DNA of 64,000 bases from Dimorphilus gyrociliatus (Eukaryota; Annelida; Polychaeta; Dinophilidae). A program made the position numbers and the translations under genes. The stretch is from contig CAJFCJ010000006.1 in the NCBI GenBank assembly GCA_904063045.1, forward strand, positions 1,589,601-1,653,600, given 5' to 3'. The notes beneath the pieces were generated by a model. That model ran no database searches. It was given only the letters and a program-made list of their open reading frames with translations, and was not told where the DNA came from. Within the stretch, counting starts at the first letter, position 1, and every line of letters starts with the position of its first letter. Shown in pieces: positions 47,116-59,188 of the stretch.

Positions 47116-49773
47116 TCTTAGTGGAAGTAAAATAGTAGTTAGACATGAATGCCATCTTACGGCTGTACTGGGAATTACAGTTATTTACAGCTTTTTTTTA
47201 TGAAGTGATTAGGGAGCGGCGGTAACGTTCTTGCGGTTGTTTTTTTTTTTTTTTTGTTGTCTTTAAAGATAAGAATTTTAAAGATAAGTGAGAAATGTCT
47301 TAAAACGATTTAAAAGATGATTAGAATAATAGGCTTGGAAAGTTTACTCTTTGTTAATCTTAAAAGGATTTAATTAATACAATTACTGATTAAATGAATG
47401 ATTATCACTCTTGGGCGTTAGACGGCCGTGCTGAATGACGTATTGAAAAACTATCGGAGCGCGAGTAGGCTGGAATTATTTTCTTTTTCTGCTTTGTAAC
47501 TAACAACGAAGGCGACCCATTAGGATGAATATTTATAAACTTAACCTTATCTAAAACGTAGAACATCCCACCCAACCCCCCCCGTGTTCTTTCATTCGTT
47601 TCCTTATCCGAAATCGTTCAAAAATGCAACAATTTGAAGATTAAGATAGGGAATTGGTTAAGTCATTTACAAACAATAAAACGTTAATTTCTTCTGACAT
47701 TTTTACACCAATAACTTTTTACCAATGAAATTAATAACGCGTATTTGGTTTTATAATCTAGTTTGTCGGGTGGTAACTCCATCTAGTGGGCACAATTCTT
47801 AAGCGTATCTTCCTTGTATATTGTTTTATTAGTAGAGACGGATTTAATCGGCGAGGCCTAAGTGAACTTTTTGTATTCTAAGAACAAGGATGTAGCCTAA
47901 AAAATTTATCCATCGTCGGTCGGGTGCATTACGAACCACTTTGAAAGGGCCTCTAGTAATAAATTTATCCTTTGAAGTGTCAACCACGGGAAACGTTTGT
48001 TTGTCATCGGCGTTGGGCCGCGAATCGGAAAACAACTGTCTTCAAAGCAAGCGTTCATAAACGGCTTCGCTCTAAAAACAAACAATCGGGCGAAAAAGTG
48101 ACGCCCCTCCTTTTCCAACTATAACATTCGATATTGACGGCGCGGCACAGCACGTTTGATCAGGCGTCCGTGTCGAATCGGCGCTAATCGCCGCCGCTTT
48201 AAATTAGGATCGTCTAATAGCGTCTCTCTCCTCTTCTCCCTTGCCCACCATTCGTTTGACCAATTAGCGCACTCTTTTAGACGACCGTGCTATTGTGACG
48301 ACGTTAGGCGTTTGATCGAGTCATTAGCGCGATTGCCGAGTCACGACCGACGCCCAGAAACGGTCGTTACGAAACGTCGCGGGGGTAGACGCCGGCGGTG
48401 ACGCTTTAAGGCTGGGAATAACGAAGATGTTTTCCGTCCTTTTTATTTTGTTTCATTTATCTTTTATCACCCCTTTTTTGCGGAGCCGAGGCTATTTAAA
48501 AATATGTTATTACAGTCACGATCGTGTTCGATTAGGAGCGAAGCGTTTTATAATTTGTATAGGCCTATATTAGCAGTATTTATACCGACGCTCTGTTATT
48601 TAATCTAAAGGAGAAGACAGCCTACGGCCACGAGCCGATATTCGATAAAGTTAACGCCTGCATAATAGAAGACACAAAGAAATTAGACGATAGACGCCTC
48701 CAGACAACTGCCAATAAAAGCGTCGTAATTTGCTCATTCGACTGCCGACCGACTTAATGACTGATTAAAAACATTACAGGAATTCTTCGCTAAATGAGAC
48801 ACACCGAAAATGAAGCGAAAAATCACTTAGAATAAGGGACGAGAATGAAAGAGATATGAGAAGGACAAGAAGGGATTTCTCTGTCCTATCCCTTTTCCTA
48901 TCTAAGCAAGTGCGCGAATTACGGGTTCGACTCACCGAAGCATGAACAGTCAGGGAAGCGTTACAAATATGCTATAATTCCAGTTCCTATCCGCAAAACG
49001 GCTCGTTTGAGCCGACTCGTTCCCCGGCTCCAGGCGACGTGACATTTTAAGCAATGAGCTCCTTCAGTCGATCATTTTATTGCCTGAGAAGTACGCGGAT
49101 TCTGCAGGTCAATCGGCCGGAACAAATGCGAGAGAAGGGCGCCATCGCATATAATTAAGCGGGAGCGAGCGGGGCGAAAGAAATAGAAGACGTGGATATA
49201 TGGATTTTTATACATTATTATAAGCAAGGGTAAAGATAGTCCTATAACGGGGACTGGAAAGAGGAGGGAGCATTAGAAAAATCAGTTAACTACAGACTGG
49301 AACTAAGGCAAGCGGAAGAAAATGATGGCGTCTCGATGGAATTCGATAAGCTGGCGCCAACTTGCTCCGTTCCCAAATGGCCAGTTTAGTGTGCAAAACG
49401 GGTAATTGAGCTTGTTTAACAGTTTATGATAATCGAGACTAGTTCTTGTTCTTGTAGACGATTTTCCTTATCAATTTTTTTTATTATTATTTTCGCACGT
49501 TTACGAAGAAAAACAAGAGAATACGTATTATTTAAAAAAAAAGGCATCTTACACACAATTGCTCTTCTTCTGTCTCCATTCATTCATGAAGAGAATAAAA
49601 CGTTCATTTAGGAAATATATTTATTTATTTATATTGTACACAATATATGCACGTGTTGAATAGATATTTAAGTGAAATTCTCCAGTCCAAAAAATAATAA
49701 TGATAATAATAATGTAATAAGAGGAGATCATCTCCGAAAAAATACCATATGATAAGAGATAATGTCTTATACG
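47116..49773. other. CpG-richer gene-free region 3' of the NK7 homeobox gene
   Basis: No coding frame has family support. From about 47800 to 49400 the sequence is noticeably richer in CpG than the rest of the window and contains repeated homeodomain-like ATTA cores, including ATTAGCGC at 48263-48270 and 48323-48330. A CTCF-like CCATCTAGTGGG lies at 47779-47790. It may be a regulatory domain of the homeobox gene. Confidence 0.5.
47779..47790 (-). promoter_or_regulatory. CTCF-like site
   Basis: CCATCTAGTGGG (minus strand CCCACTAGATGG) matches the CTCF core CCACTAGATGG. It lies between the Nudix gene and the NK7 regulatory DNA, a sensible boundary position. Confidence 0.4.
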
Positions 49774-52465
49774 TTAGGAAGCGTCGGGTGATGATGAAAC
49801 GGAAGTAACTGCACAGTTTTCCCCATTTTCATCTAGAGATTGTAGGCGAAGTTTAGAGGAGTCATCCCCTTCAATGGGCGTTGTTGAAGATGTGACTAAC
49901 GAGTGATCTTGTGAGTTAGGTAAATGATTCTTTAAGGAAGACAATTTTGATTTTTCTTGGGCTCTTATCGTGTCGATATGTCTCTCTCCACCAATTTTAT
50001 ATTCTGCCGCTTCTGTATTTGATATATTCTCCTGCTTTTTCCACTTAGTTCTCCTATTTTGGAACCATATTTTTACCTATAAATAAAAAGAAAAAAAATT
50101 AAAGATACATAGCTTATAACGCTGAGATTTTGGAAGAGAAAGAACAACTAAGAACGCTAAGAAAAATATAGCCCTATACACCATTCCTTCATAATATAAC
50201 CCTAAGGGTTAGTTGCCCGGTATCATGAGTAAAATAAACATAAATTCTTCCACTCTTTTTTTTATCCGCCCCTGAAAATCGTAGCTAAAAACTTCCGTCA
50301 TCGTCTCGTAACTGGTAACATACTTAGGTCGCGGCGAATTAGCGCGTTTGTCAAGCGGCAAAGTGGTTCGTAATCGGAGAAGATTACAACTCTTTCCCCT
50401 TTATATAGAGATATAGTGAACGTAATATACTCGTTTCTTTTCTTATTTTCCTTTCCCTTACTCTGGCTTCTTCACGCAAGAGTTTGTTTAGTAAAGCGAT
50501 TAACGGGTGGGTCTTGTTTATCAACCAACCCCCTTAGCAGAGTTTGTATTCGACCAAACTCAACGAAATAGTTTTATGAGAGATTATTTGATTAGTTGTT
50601 GACTGATATTCGCATCTGGAATTAAACCGATTCCAGTTGAACTAACAGAGCGGGGGACCTTTAACCCCATTCTTACATTAGAAAGTAATAATTTTGTATA
50701 GAGAGGAGGAAGCGATTGCTGCTCAGTAATCTCCTTTTCATTCTCTAAGTATGTATGTAAATCTATTACAATACTCTTACTCAATATATAACTTGTATAT
50801 ACATATATACATATATATGTATATAATTCCATGTGGACTATATCTTATACAAAGTATGTATACATTATTGTATATTGAGAAGAAACTTCACGCCCCTCCG
50901 GGTTCGAATGCACTTAGCAATACTTTTTGTTTTGACTATTAAAAAAACAAACCTGAGTTTCGGTAACGCTCAAAAGCGACGCCATTTCAGCTCTTTCACT
51001 GGAACTCAGATATTTTTTCACTTCAAACTGCTTTTCTAATTCGAATATTTGCCTTCCAGTAAATGTTGTTCTAGCTTTCTTCTTTTTGGGCTTATCGTTG
51101 TTCTGGTTTGAGTCCGTTGAGTCCCTTTCGCTCAACTCGTCCGATGTTTTAGAACGTTTCCGAGTGTTCTGCTGTTGTTCTGTTATTTGTATAGAGTGAG
51201 AGTTAATTGAAACAGTTGGTTTTCTTTAGAAGAAGTCAAAACGACTTGAAAGGCTTTTAAGATTGTTTTCACTTAATGGTGGGACATGTATACGAGAAAA
51301 TTGAGAAATTTTAAGAGAGAATAAAGGGCTTTGTAAAAGATTTTAGATAAAATATGGAACAAGAGTAAGGGTAAAAAACCACATAGAAGTCTTATAGGAA
51401 AGAGTATAAAAGAGAAAGAAGAGAGGGCGAGAGCGAGAAAGCAACATGGCTATTTAACGTGTATAGAAAAACAATGAAAATAATAATATGGCAGTCAGTC
51501 GCAATAGTACACAATAGACTCTATGAAATACAATACCGGGAAAAAAAATAGGAAAATTTCTATAGAGAATAGGCCTAGTTCCGGAAGAGTTTCTTATCTT
51601 GGGCAGAAACCGTCTCTAAACGCCTCGATATAGCCGGAAAAACTTTCGTTTTGATTGAGCGCAGCAGCTCCGTCTCTCGATTCGTCGCGACGATAAGACA
51701 AATTACTTACACTCAATCTGACACTCCTTATCTATCCAACACGCACCAGACATTCTTCATCTGGGGACTTTTCGACTTTTTTGGTAAAGCAAAGTAGTTG
51801 ATCCGACAGAGGAAAATTCGCGCCAAAAAATAAACAATTAACGAGATTAACAATTCAGGCGCTTGAAGCTATTTATAAGCGGTTCTTATTAGAGAAATCG
51901 TAAAAGAAACGCATATCCTAAACTACTCTCGCTACTTTCCTGTCTCTTCTCCAACTCTATCAATAAGTCTTTCTGTCCTTTCCTCATTTTACTTCCCTAT
52001 CTTCTCGTAAAAGATCGAGTTGAGTAGATTGGAAAGAAACAATTAATAGACGGTTATGCGTTCGAACAAAGAGACGCTGTGTTAATTGCCGAGCCGAACG
52101 TTAATGGACTATTGGAAGCTTCTTTTGTCTTTGATAGCGTTCGCGGCGGCTGTAAACATTCCAGATGGAATATAGAACGCGTCTATATCGACCCTGGCGT
52201 TTCCGAGATTAGATAAAACCGATAAAGGGGGTAGAGGGGGAGGGTTATATAGAATAGACCTACCTATTTCTTCCACGACGTCAATAACAGGGCTACAAGG
52301 ATTATAATCGTCTTCGTCGTCACTACTATCGTGATTTTCAACCAAATTCAAAATATTCCTGATATAGTGCGGCGTTGGTGACTTGGGTCCAGCACAGTAG
52401 ACGTGAGGATGCCAAGTTCTGGGCGTCGTGTAGACGCGAAGAAAGGCGTTAGCCGTCGCGTACAT
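49774..52465 (-). CDS. NK7: NK7-class homeobox transcription factor
   Basis: Exons 52264-52465, 50953-51179 and 49774-50076 encode 243 residues. The homeodomain occupies about 100-159: [35 protein letters not shown] and [19 protein letters not shown], split in helix 3 by intron 2. [12 protein letters not shown] with [13 protein letters not shown] is characteristic of the NK7.1 class of flies and lophotrochozoans, missing from vertebrates. An N-terminal [11 protein letters not shown] (31-41) is an EH1/TN-like Groucho-binding motif, suggesting a repressor. An acidic patch (SSDDEDDYN) follows. The introns are long for this window (876 and 1084 bases), and the flanks are gene-poor, as is usual for developmental regulators. 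Intron 2 has donor GTTTGT. Confidence 0.93.
50077..50952. other. NK7 intron 2
   Basis: No coding sequence. An ATTAGCGC at 50338-50345 repeats the motif of the 3' flank, and a TA/CA-rich patch lies near 50795-50825. Confidence 0.45.
51180..52263. other. NK7 intron 1
   Basis: No coding sequence. It contains a TAGGCCTA palindrome (51570-51577). The first 300 bases of the intron (nearest 52263) are CpG-richer. Confidence 0.45.
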
Positions 52466-54687
52466 AAAAGTAGTTCAAAAGAGGCGTATATAGGCGTTGG
52501 CCGTTTATCTGCGAGCGACGATCGTGCGCGTTACAAAGCCGCCGACCGGCGTCTAACTGTTCCTATACAAAAGCCGCCGTCGATCAAGTCGATACGGACT
52601 CTTCGCTGATTGGCTAAGACATCGGACCAATCAACGCGGAGTATTAGAGATATCGGCAAAAGAGCTATCGCTGGCGAATAGATAAAGTAAGATTGATGCT
52701 AGCAATTCGAGTCATTCGACGCTCAAGCGTTTCCTTTCTACCCCCTGATCCTCTGACTTTTAGCAATAGAAATAAACACTTGGCAAATTACGTAATCGAA
52801 ACGATTAAGCTTTCCAAACAGACGATAACAGGATTATAAACAAATTAGCAACGGCTATACAGGGCAAAATTAATCAGCGCAGTTACTTGATAAGAGATAA
52901 GAAAACGGAAGAGATATTAAGATATTAACCTATAATTAAAAACTTGTTTACATAATAGTTTCCCGCCAAATTTTACTCTTTATAATATAGCTAAATAGAT
53001 AAAAAAAATATCCTTCGTACATCTCGGGAAATCAACCGCGAATTCTAGCGTCACAATCGACGTCAATCAGGATACGTCGAGATAACAACTATATAGGCGT
53101 CTATTTCCACATATTCCTTTTTTTCTATTTATTATGCCCGTCCTCTAATTCGGTCGTGTGCTTTACAAGTTTATGGGGTGCTATATGAGTATTTTGTGGT
53201 CGTTCGTAAGGTTCTTTTAAAAGGTCTATAATTTATAGTTCTCCAATAGCTAAATACAAAATCGGTAGAGAGATTCGACGAAGAGCAGGAGCGTGTATGA
53301 AAGCGACAAAAACAAACAACACCGATAAAAACATTTTCTCTCTCGAATTATCGAGTTCTGCAAGATATGTTTTTTAAAAGCGGAAGTCCGTAACTGATAA
53401 GAAGATAAGGCAAAACATAGCAAAAGTAACACAAGTTTCTGTATAGAACAAACGGTAATCATTCATAAAAGCTATTAGGATTGTTTCAAGGTTTTTATAT
53501 ATAGGTACAAAAGTATAAATATCCCGTATTTTTCGCCATCTTATCTTTCAGCGTTCTCAAACAGACAATTCCCGATAAATCAGACGGAATTATAACAGTC
53601 TATTAAACAAATCGTTTCCTTCCATTCGTCCCTAACCTATTTGTAATGTTTTCAATAAAAATATAAAATTAAGTGGTAGGAAAGAAATTTTTTTTGCATA
53701 AATTAACGCACACCTGTTTCGTGTTCCTTTCAGAAGAAAGAAAGTGAACATCTTGCTCAATTGATCTTCACTAGACGCTAATTGCTTGTAAGCGAATGCA
53801 GATGCGTCTCTTTTATATATGAATGAATATAATTTTTTCTAATTAATCTCTTTTCTTCTAACGTATAAATCACGCGACGGAATCCGATTGACGTATCGCA
53901 GATTCGGATACGTAAGTGTTTTAATAGATGCTTTCAAAGTTCTTTTTCACCCAGATAAAGGCAATCTAATGGCGTAGGCCTCTCTTTTGATATGGCTAAA
54001 GAGTACCTTTTATAGATCGTCTATATCGTTACAACTTGGTGCTAATTATCCAAAAAACGCCCTCTAACGACTAGTTCTATTTTACAAAAAATGACTAAGA
54101 AGAGCGGAAGAAGTTAATGAAAAGAATTCAATAAAATATTAGATACATTGGAAACAGTACGCGTAACTTTGACAAAAAAGAATAAGCTGGCTAAAAAAGT
54201 AAATATTAGCATCGAATTACGACCAAACATTTCTTGCAGTTCTTAATGTTTGCGTTTGACCTTACTGTAGCCTATTCGTAATGAATTACAAACAACACAT
54301 ATAGATAAGAAGTTTGCAAGTAGTTTATAACGTTTTCCCTTATCTATTCGTAACTTACACAGCGCTCTTTTCTTTGGGCGCTTTTCGCGGTAATAAAAAC
54401 AAAAAGCGGAAAAAATACACATAAAAAAGAAAATAATATGAAGATGGTATAAGCTTTAAGGCAAATGATGATATATGCTTAAACGCGAATTGCTGGCAAT
54501 AAAATGTTGAAACACGTGAATGGCACTTAGAGTTATAGCCTCCGTAAAAGTTTTGTATTATGTGTCAATAAAATCTCTATATAGAGAAAACGGTCACGTG
54601 ATAATATATAGTAAACGTATTCTAAACGCGCAAGAACGCCCCAAACATTAAGGATAAGAATAGGCAAAGTTATCTCGGTTAAAACTA

Positions 54688-54701
54688 TCGCCATCTAGCG
54701 G
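54688..54701 (-). promoter_or_regulatory. CTCF-like site, strong match
   Basis: TCGCCATCTAGCGG (minus strand CCGCTAGATGGCGA) carries both the CCGC arm and the TAGATGGCG core. Confidence 0.5.
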
Positions 54702-54787
54702 TTTCTTATAAGTTTGACCATCGACCATTCCCCACCCTTATCTACAAACAGTCCAAATTTGCAAATAATTAATCCCAACAGATTCTT

Positions 54788-54799
54788 GCCATCTGCTGG
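54788..54799 (-). promoter_or_regulatory. CTCF-like site
   Basis: GCCATCTGCTGG (minus strand CCAGCAGATGGC), 87 bases beyond the previous site and in the same orientation. Confidence 0.45.
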
Positions 54800-55657
54800 T
54801 TGATTTTTCTTTCTTTTTTTTCTTTTAAAATTGGGAAGCGATGAAGGAAGATATAAAGAAAAGATTGAAAGTAGAGAATTCCGGCAAACTAGACGCTCAG
54901 CTAAGCGTAACGCCGAAGACCTTCAAAGCGACTCTCGAATCGGAATAAGTGGAGAGCATGAGTTCGAATAAAACGAGCTAAACAGATCATTAGCGTTGGT
55001 ACAAAAAAGAGACAAAAAGAGACACAGAAAGATAGAGAGATGGAAAGAACGAGAGCGAGAGCATGAGAGAAACAGGCACGGCAGACGTACAGATAGATAG
55101 AATGTAAACGAGAGAGAGTGAGAGAGAGAGAGAGAGGATGAAAAAGACAAGAATAAAAACGAAAAAATTTGTTTCTAAAATTCTTATCTCTATCGTTTTA
55201 TGACCGATTCGTACGTCGAGTATCAGAATCGTGAGAAATCGAACGTTTTTTGGGTGGTCATAAAAAGTGGTCGCTATATATTTTTTGACAGTAGATTGTC
55301 CAGTACGTTGCCCATTTATGGCACTGGATAATAATTCGATGGAGAGGATGCTTTCGATTGCTGCTGATAAGCTTTTAAATGCTTCATCACGTTTTAGTTA
55401 GAATGTTCGAATATTTTTATTATGCTATTTATCTTGTCATAAAATATTATTTAAAGGCTTTTGTAAAGGCATTTAACAGTTATGGGAATAGCAACTCAAT
55501 CGTTTAATTAATCAACAATTAACAGATAAAAATCAGCTATTTCATTAACTTTCCAATCATCTTCTCTTCCCTTTCAACTTTTAAGTAGATACTTTTAATT
55601 GCTCTCTACTTAACCCTAAAATACTACATATACATGTATCGGTTAAGTGGATGAACT

Positions 55658-55667
55658 ACGCCATCTA
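55658..55667 (-). promoter_or_regulatory. CTCF-like core site
   Basis: ACGCCATCTA (minus strand TAGATGGCGT) upstream of the NK7 gene. Confidence 0.35.
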
Positions 55668-56575
55668 TGTGCCAATTTAAGAGAGAATAACAAATTAAAT
55701 CGACCTACTAAAATAGAAACTGTACCTATCTAAGGTCGGAATTTTCTCTTTAAATGACATGTTTAACAAAAGTAAATGCTATTGAGGGAAAATATAGAGT
55801 TTGGTTTTGATGTTCTAAGTAAATACACATTCTGAAGGATACAGAAGAGTAAGTGAGGGGAAGAGATAGAGAGAAAAAGGTCGGCTAATTTATCCGCCTC
55901 GTTAAATAAGTTGATTCGACTTAGGTTTCTCGGATATTTATATTTTTAAGTATTTTCTAATATCAATAATATTAGTTTTAAGTATGTCATCACAAATACT
56001 GTTTAACGTTCATCAATTCAAATTTTAAATATCTTTTTAATCCTTTTATCTGGTTATCATTTCCTATTAGAGGTATTTATTCTCAATTGCTTGTCAGTCG
56101 GCCTATTATACATATAACGGAGAACGTCACTGTTTTATTGCATTCTTATTATATCGGTGCTTGAAAGAGAGTTATACGATAATAAAAAAAAAATTCGTCA
56201 TGCCATCTGTTATCTATTTTTGCAATTATTTTCTTTGACTTTTCACTTGAACCAAATCTAAAGATTTATTATGAGTAGGAAAAGCTTGACAAAGTTTCCT
56301 TTTCCCTAAGATAATCATTCGCAATTAAATCGACTGGAAAATTCTTTATAATCTTAATTTTTTCATACTAAAAACTATAAACACATGTATATAATAAACA
56401 AATAATATTAGCCTCGCAACTCCTGACAACAGGTGTGCTTGGTATGGAATTTATATTCATTAATAAATAAAAACATTTAACTAAACGTTCTTGTGTAATC
56501 TTGATCTTATCCTTTTGAGAATGAGAGAAAAAATCAGCACAGAATCACGTTCGAACAAACTTAGCATTCAGTGGC

Positions 56576-57070
56576 ATGACGTCGAGACGTAAACTCGGTA
56601 CGATTGGTAAATCGGACTGGAAGATAGAGGAAGCGAGATATAGGAAGATTAGGGATCTAATTCAAATTCACAGCGAAGTACTCAGAACTCAAGATAAGAC
56701 AAACGATTCTCCTTTTGTTCAGTTTCGTCTTGTATTAACAACAGTTAAAAAAGAACCTTTGAATAGACAAACAAGATGTTCAAGGAGAAACGATCCTCGC
56801 CTATGTCACTATTGCAATATAACTGGACCATTAGCATGTTCAGAGTGTTTAAAGGAATATAGAAAACGACTAGTTTATCAGAAGATCGAGGAACGCTTTC
56901 CGGACATATCAGTTCGTCAGGGTATTGTAAAAAGATCTGCTAGGAATAAACCAACGGAATTAGACATTTATAAGAGAATACGAGACAGAAGTAGGATGGA
57001 GCCCGTTATTTTTCCAGCAATACCAAATGACAAATCCTTCAATCGAATATCAGATAAGATCGAACAATGA
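56576..57070 (+). CDS. Putative small zinc-binding protein, 164 residues
   Basis: Single exon, basic, without signal peptide or membrane segment. The middle carries CHYCNITGPLACSEC, that is CxxC-x7-CxxC at residues 77-91, with a further Cys68. The spacing suits one zinc knuckle. Flanking helices are charged (WKIEEARYRKIRDLIQIH, ECLKEYRKRLVYQKIEERF). No family is recognised; cytosolic or nuclear location is a guess from composition. Coding is supported by an uninterrupted frame of balanced codons in otherwise AT-rich intergenic DNA. No splice partner was seen. Confidence 0.6.
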   Translation: MTSRRKLGTIGKSDWKIEEARYRKIRDLIQIHSEVLRTQDKTNDSPFVQFRLVLTTVKKEPLNRQTRCSRRNDPRLCHYCNITGPLACSECLKEYRKRLVYQKIEERFPDISVRQGIVKRSARNKPTELDIYKRIRDRSRMEPVIFPAIPNDKSFNRISDKIEQ

Positions 57071-58186
57071 ATATTAATCTTTAGATGCATTCGGTGACTA
57101 ATTAAATCCATGCATATCAATATACACACTGTATTTATTTACTGCAGAATAACGGTGCGGTTTCTCACCTTTGAAGTACTTAGTACATAATTTTAACCAG
57201 TTTTAACTTGGGAAATTTTGTTTCACTCTATTACGTAAATGCCATTTAATAACAACAATATAGATCTAAATGATTCCAAAGTCTACTAATAGTATTTTTA
57301 TAAGAGAACAGAATAATCTTCATCTTCAATTCCGGTACTTTTCAATTACTATTTTTATGTTTATGTAAGTTAATCAGTTTATGTAGATTTGGTCAATAAC
57401 TATTATAGTAATTGATTTACAAGCCTTGACGTTGAATGGTTAATAGCGGATATAAAGTTATTCCTTTTACATCTACTGTCATTTAACATAGTATTTTATA
57501 TAGCTAATATATGTAGTTATCTGCTAATGAATATTTCGATTAATAAATGTTATAACAACACATCAATTCATTGATTAATATCTCTTCCCGCTTTTCAAGT
57601 TCTATAGACAAAGTAAGCGATTTTTATCTATTATTTAAATAGAAATGATGAAATGAGCATAAATTTTTATGCTTATTCTACTGGCGGAATAGATTATCAT
57701 TTTTTAGTTGAAATAAAAAGATTTTCAGTAGAACTTATTATATAAATTTATTAAAATAGACTGTTTTCATACAAGAGTAACAGATGTTCATAGAAAAAGA
57801 ATTTTTATACCTTATTTTTGTCAAAGATAAAATTAATTCCCCAAAAAGCCATTGAAAGGTAAATTTTTTAATCGAATTTATTATTCATCGATAAGTTCAA
57901 TTTACAATAAAATATAATAATAAAAAACTAATAATAATAATAGAAAAAGGAAACGAAGAATTATTGATGAATAAGAGAAATGATTAGAGATTAGACGTCC
58001 ATTTTTATTATAAATGCTCTTTCTATTTTAAATTAAATAATAAAGCTATCGGACTTATTATCAGAAGGGGTTAGAAACAAAGAGAATGACAAAAATATAT
58101 ATATAGAGGTTCAAATAAACAGCTGTTAAAACTGTTAAAACATTCTCATTTTCGTAGCAGATGCCAATGGATTAAGTGAATTTAAA
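57071..58186. other. Intergenic, AT-rich; uORF before the sulfotransferase
   Basis: No gene seen. At its right end a five-codon upstream ORF (58161-58175: ATG, Pro, Met, Asp, stop) ends 11 bases before the sulfotransferase ATG. Confidence 0.5.
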
Positions 58187-59188
58187 ATGAGGAAATACAA
58201 ACTGAGTATTTCACTCATTCTAATAATATTAGGAATATCGTTTTATTTTTGGAGACATTTTCGTTGGAATCAAAATTTTGATAATAATACCGCAATTCAT
58301 TTATATAAAAATCGTATTGAAACAAGTAACAGTGATAAAAGGATATCAATTATTAAGAAAACTTGCAAACTGTATGGTAAGGAAATTGAAATGAACCTTG
58401 ATAAGAAATTCCATACGTTTATTTACGTTTTCGAGAAGTTAAATTTACTATTTTGTGCTGTACCTAAGACAGCAAATACAAATTTTCGTAGGCTTTTTCT
58501 CAGTAAATCAAATTCAAAACGTTTTGGTAAAAATCCTGAAAAAATCTCTCATTTAATAGCTTTAAAATACAAGATTGAGAATTATATGGTTCCTTTAAAG
58601 GTATGCAATAATATAGTAATATAATTACTTTACACGATTATAGTAGCATGAGTATATGTTAATATTGACGTTTTATTCGCTAAATAGCTCTATAATAAGA
58701 CTGAACAAGCTAGAATCCTAAAGGAATATCACAAGATCGCCTTTGTTAGAAATCCATTTGATAGACTTCACTCGGCATTTTATAATAAACTCGTTAATCA
58801 AAGAACCAGCATTCAGTTCAAAATGTTTCATCATGAAATTTATCCACCAGGACATCCAACTCTCTTTGAACCGTTTGTCTCCTATCTATTAAAAAGACCA
58901 AAAGATATGCAATTTCGTAATGATATTCATTGGAGGCCAATCAATGAAATTTGTCATCCATGTCAAATTAACTACGACTTTATTGGAAATTATGAAACTT
59001 TAGAAGATGACTTGGCTGAAGTTTCAAACTTGTTAAATATGAAGATTAAATTTCCCAGAACTAGGAAAAATAGAATTTATTGGAAAGATAGTTTTAAACC
59101 GATTATGAAATTACATCCTGATTATAGAGAAAGATTGACAAATCACTATTTCCATGATTTAAAAATGTTTAATTACACTTATGATTAA
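58187..59188 (+). CDS. Golgi carbohydrate sulfotransferase (HNK-1ST/C4ST family)
   Basis: Exons 58187-58600 and 58688-59188, phase 0, encode 304 residues. It has a type II topology: a short basic cytoplasmic start (MRKYK) and a membrane anchor (residues 6-21). The 5'-phosphosulfate loop CAVPKTANTNFRR (about 90-102) and the 3'-phosphate site IAFVRNPFDRLHSAFYNK (about 155-172) mark the CHST8-14 family, which uses PAPS to sulfate chondroitin/dermatan or HNK-1 type glycans. The usual PKxACTNWKR loop is PKTANTNFRR, so Cys and Trp are replaced. YDFIGNYETLEDDL and a C-terminal LTNHYFHDLKMFNY also fit. Acceptor sugar unknown. AATAAA lies at 59340-59345. Confidence 0.88.

Larger units (their letters stand above)
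52466..56575. other. Upstream region of NK7; no gene supported
   Basis: GC- and CpG-richer near the NK7 start (about 52470-52700), then AT-rich. CTCF-like sites lie at 54688-54701, 54788-54799, 55658-55667 and about 56201-56212. A GA repeat lies at 55110-55137. Short hydrophobic frames (for example about 53250-53462, minus) have no support beyond length. Confidence 0.5.

Noticed and set aside
47844-48118. Overlapping minus-strand frames with protein-like residues
   Set aside because: Two frames overlap with no preference, no family match, and lie in CpG-richer DNA where stops are simply rarer.
48901-48945. GGTTCGACTC resembling a tRNA B box (and GGTTCGAATGC near 50899)
   Set aside because: No A box at the right distance and no cloverleaf stems could be paired.
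53250-53462. Hydrophobic 70-codon minus-strand frame near NK7 resembling a signal peptide
   Set aside because: Several hydrophobic blocks throughout, no cysteine or processing pattern, and no splice partner; likely chance.
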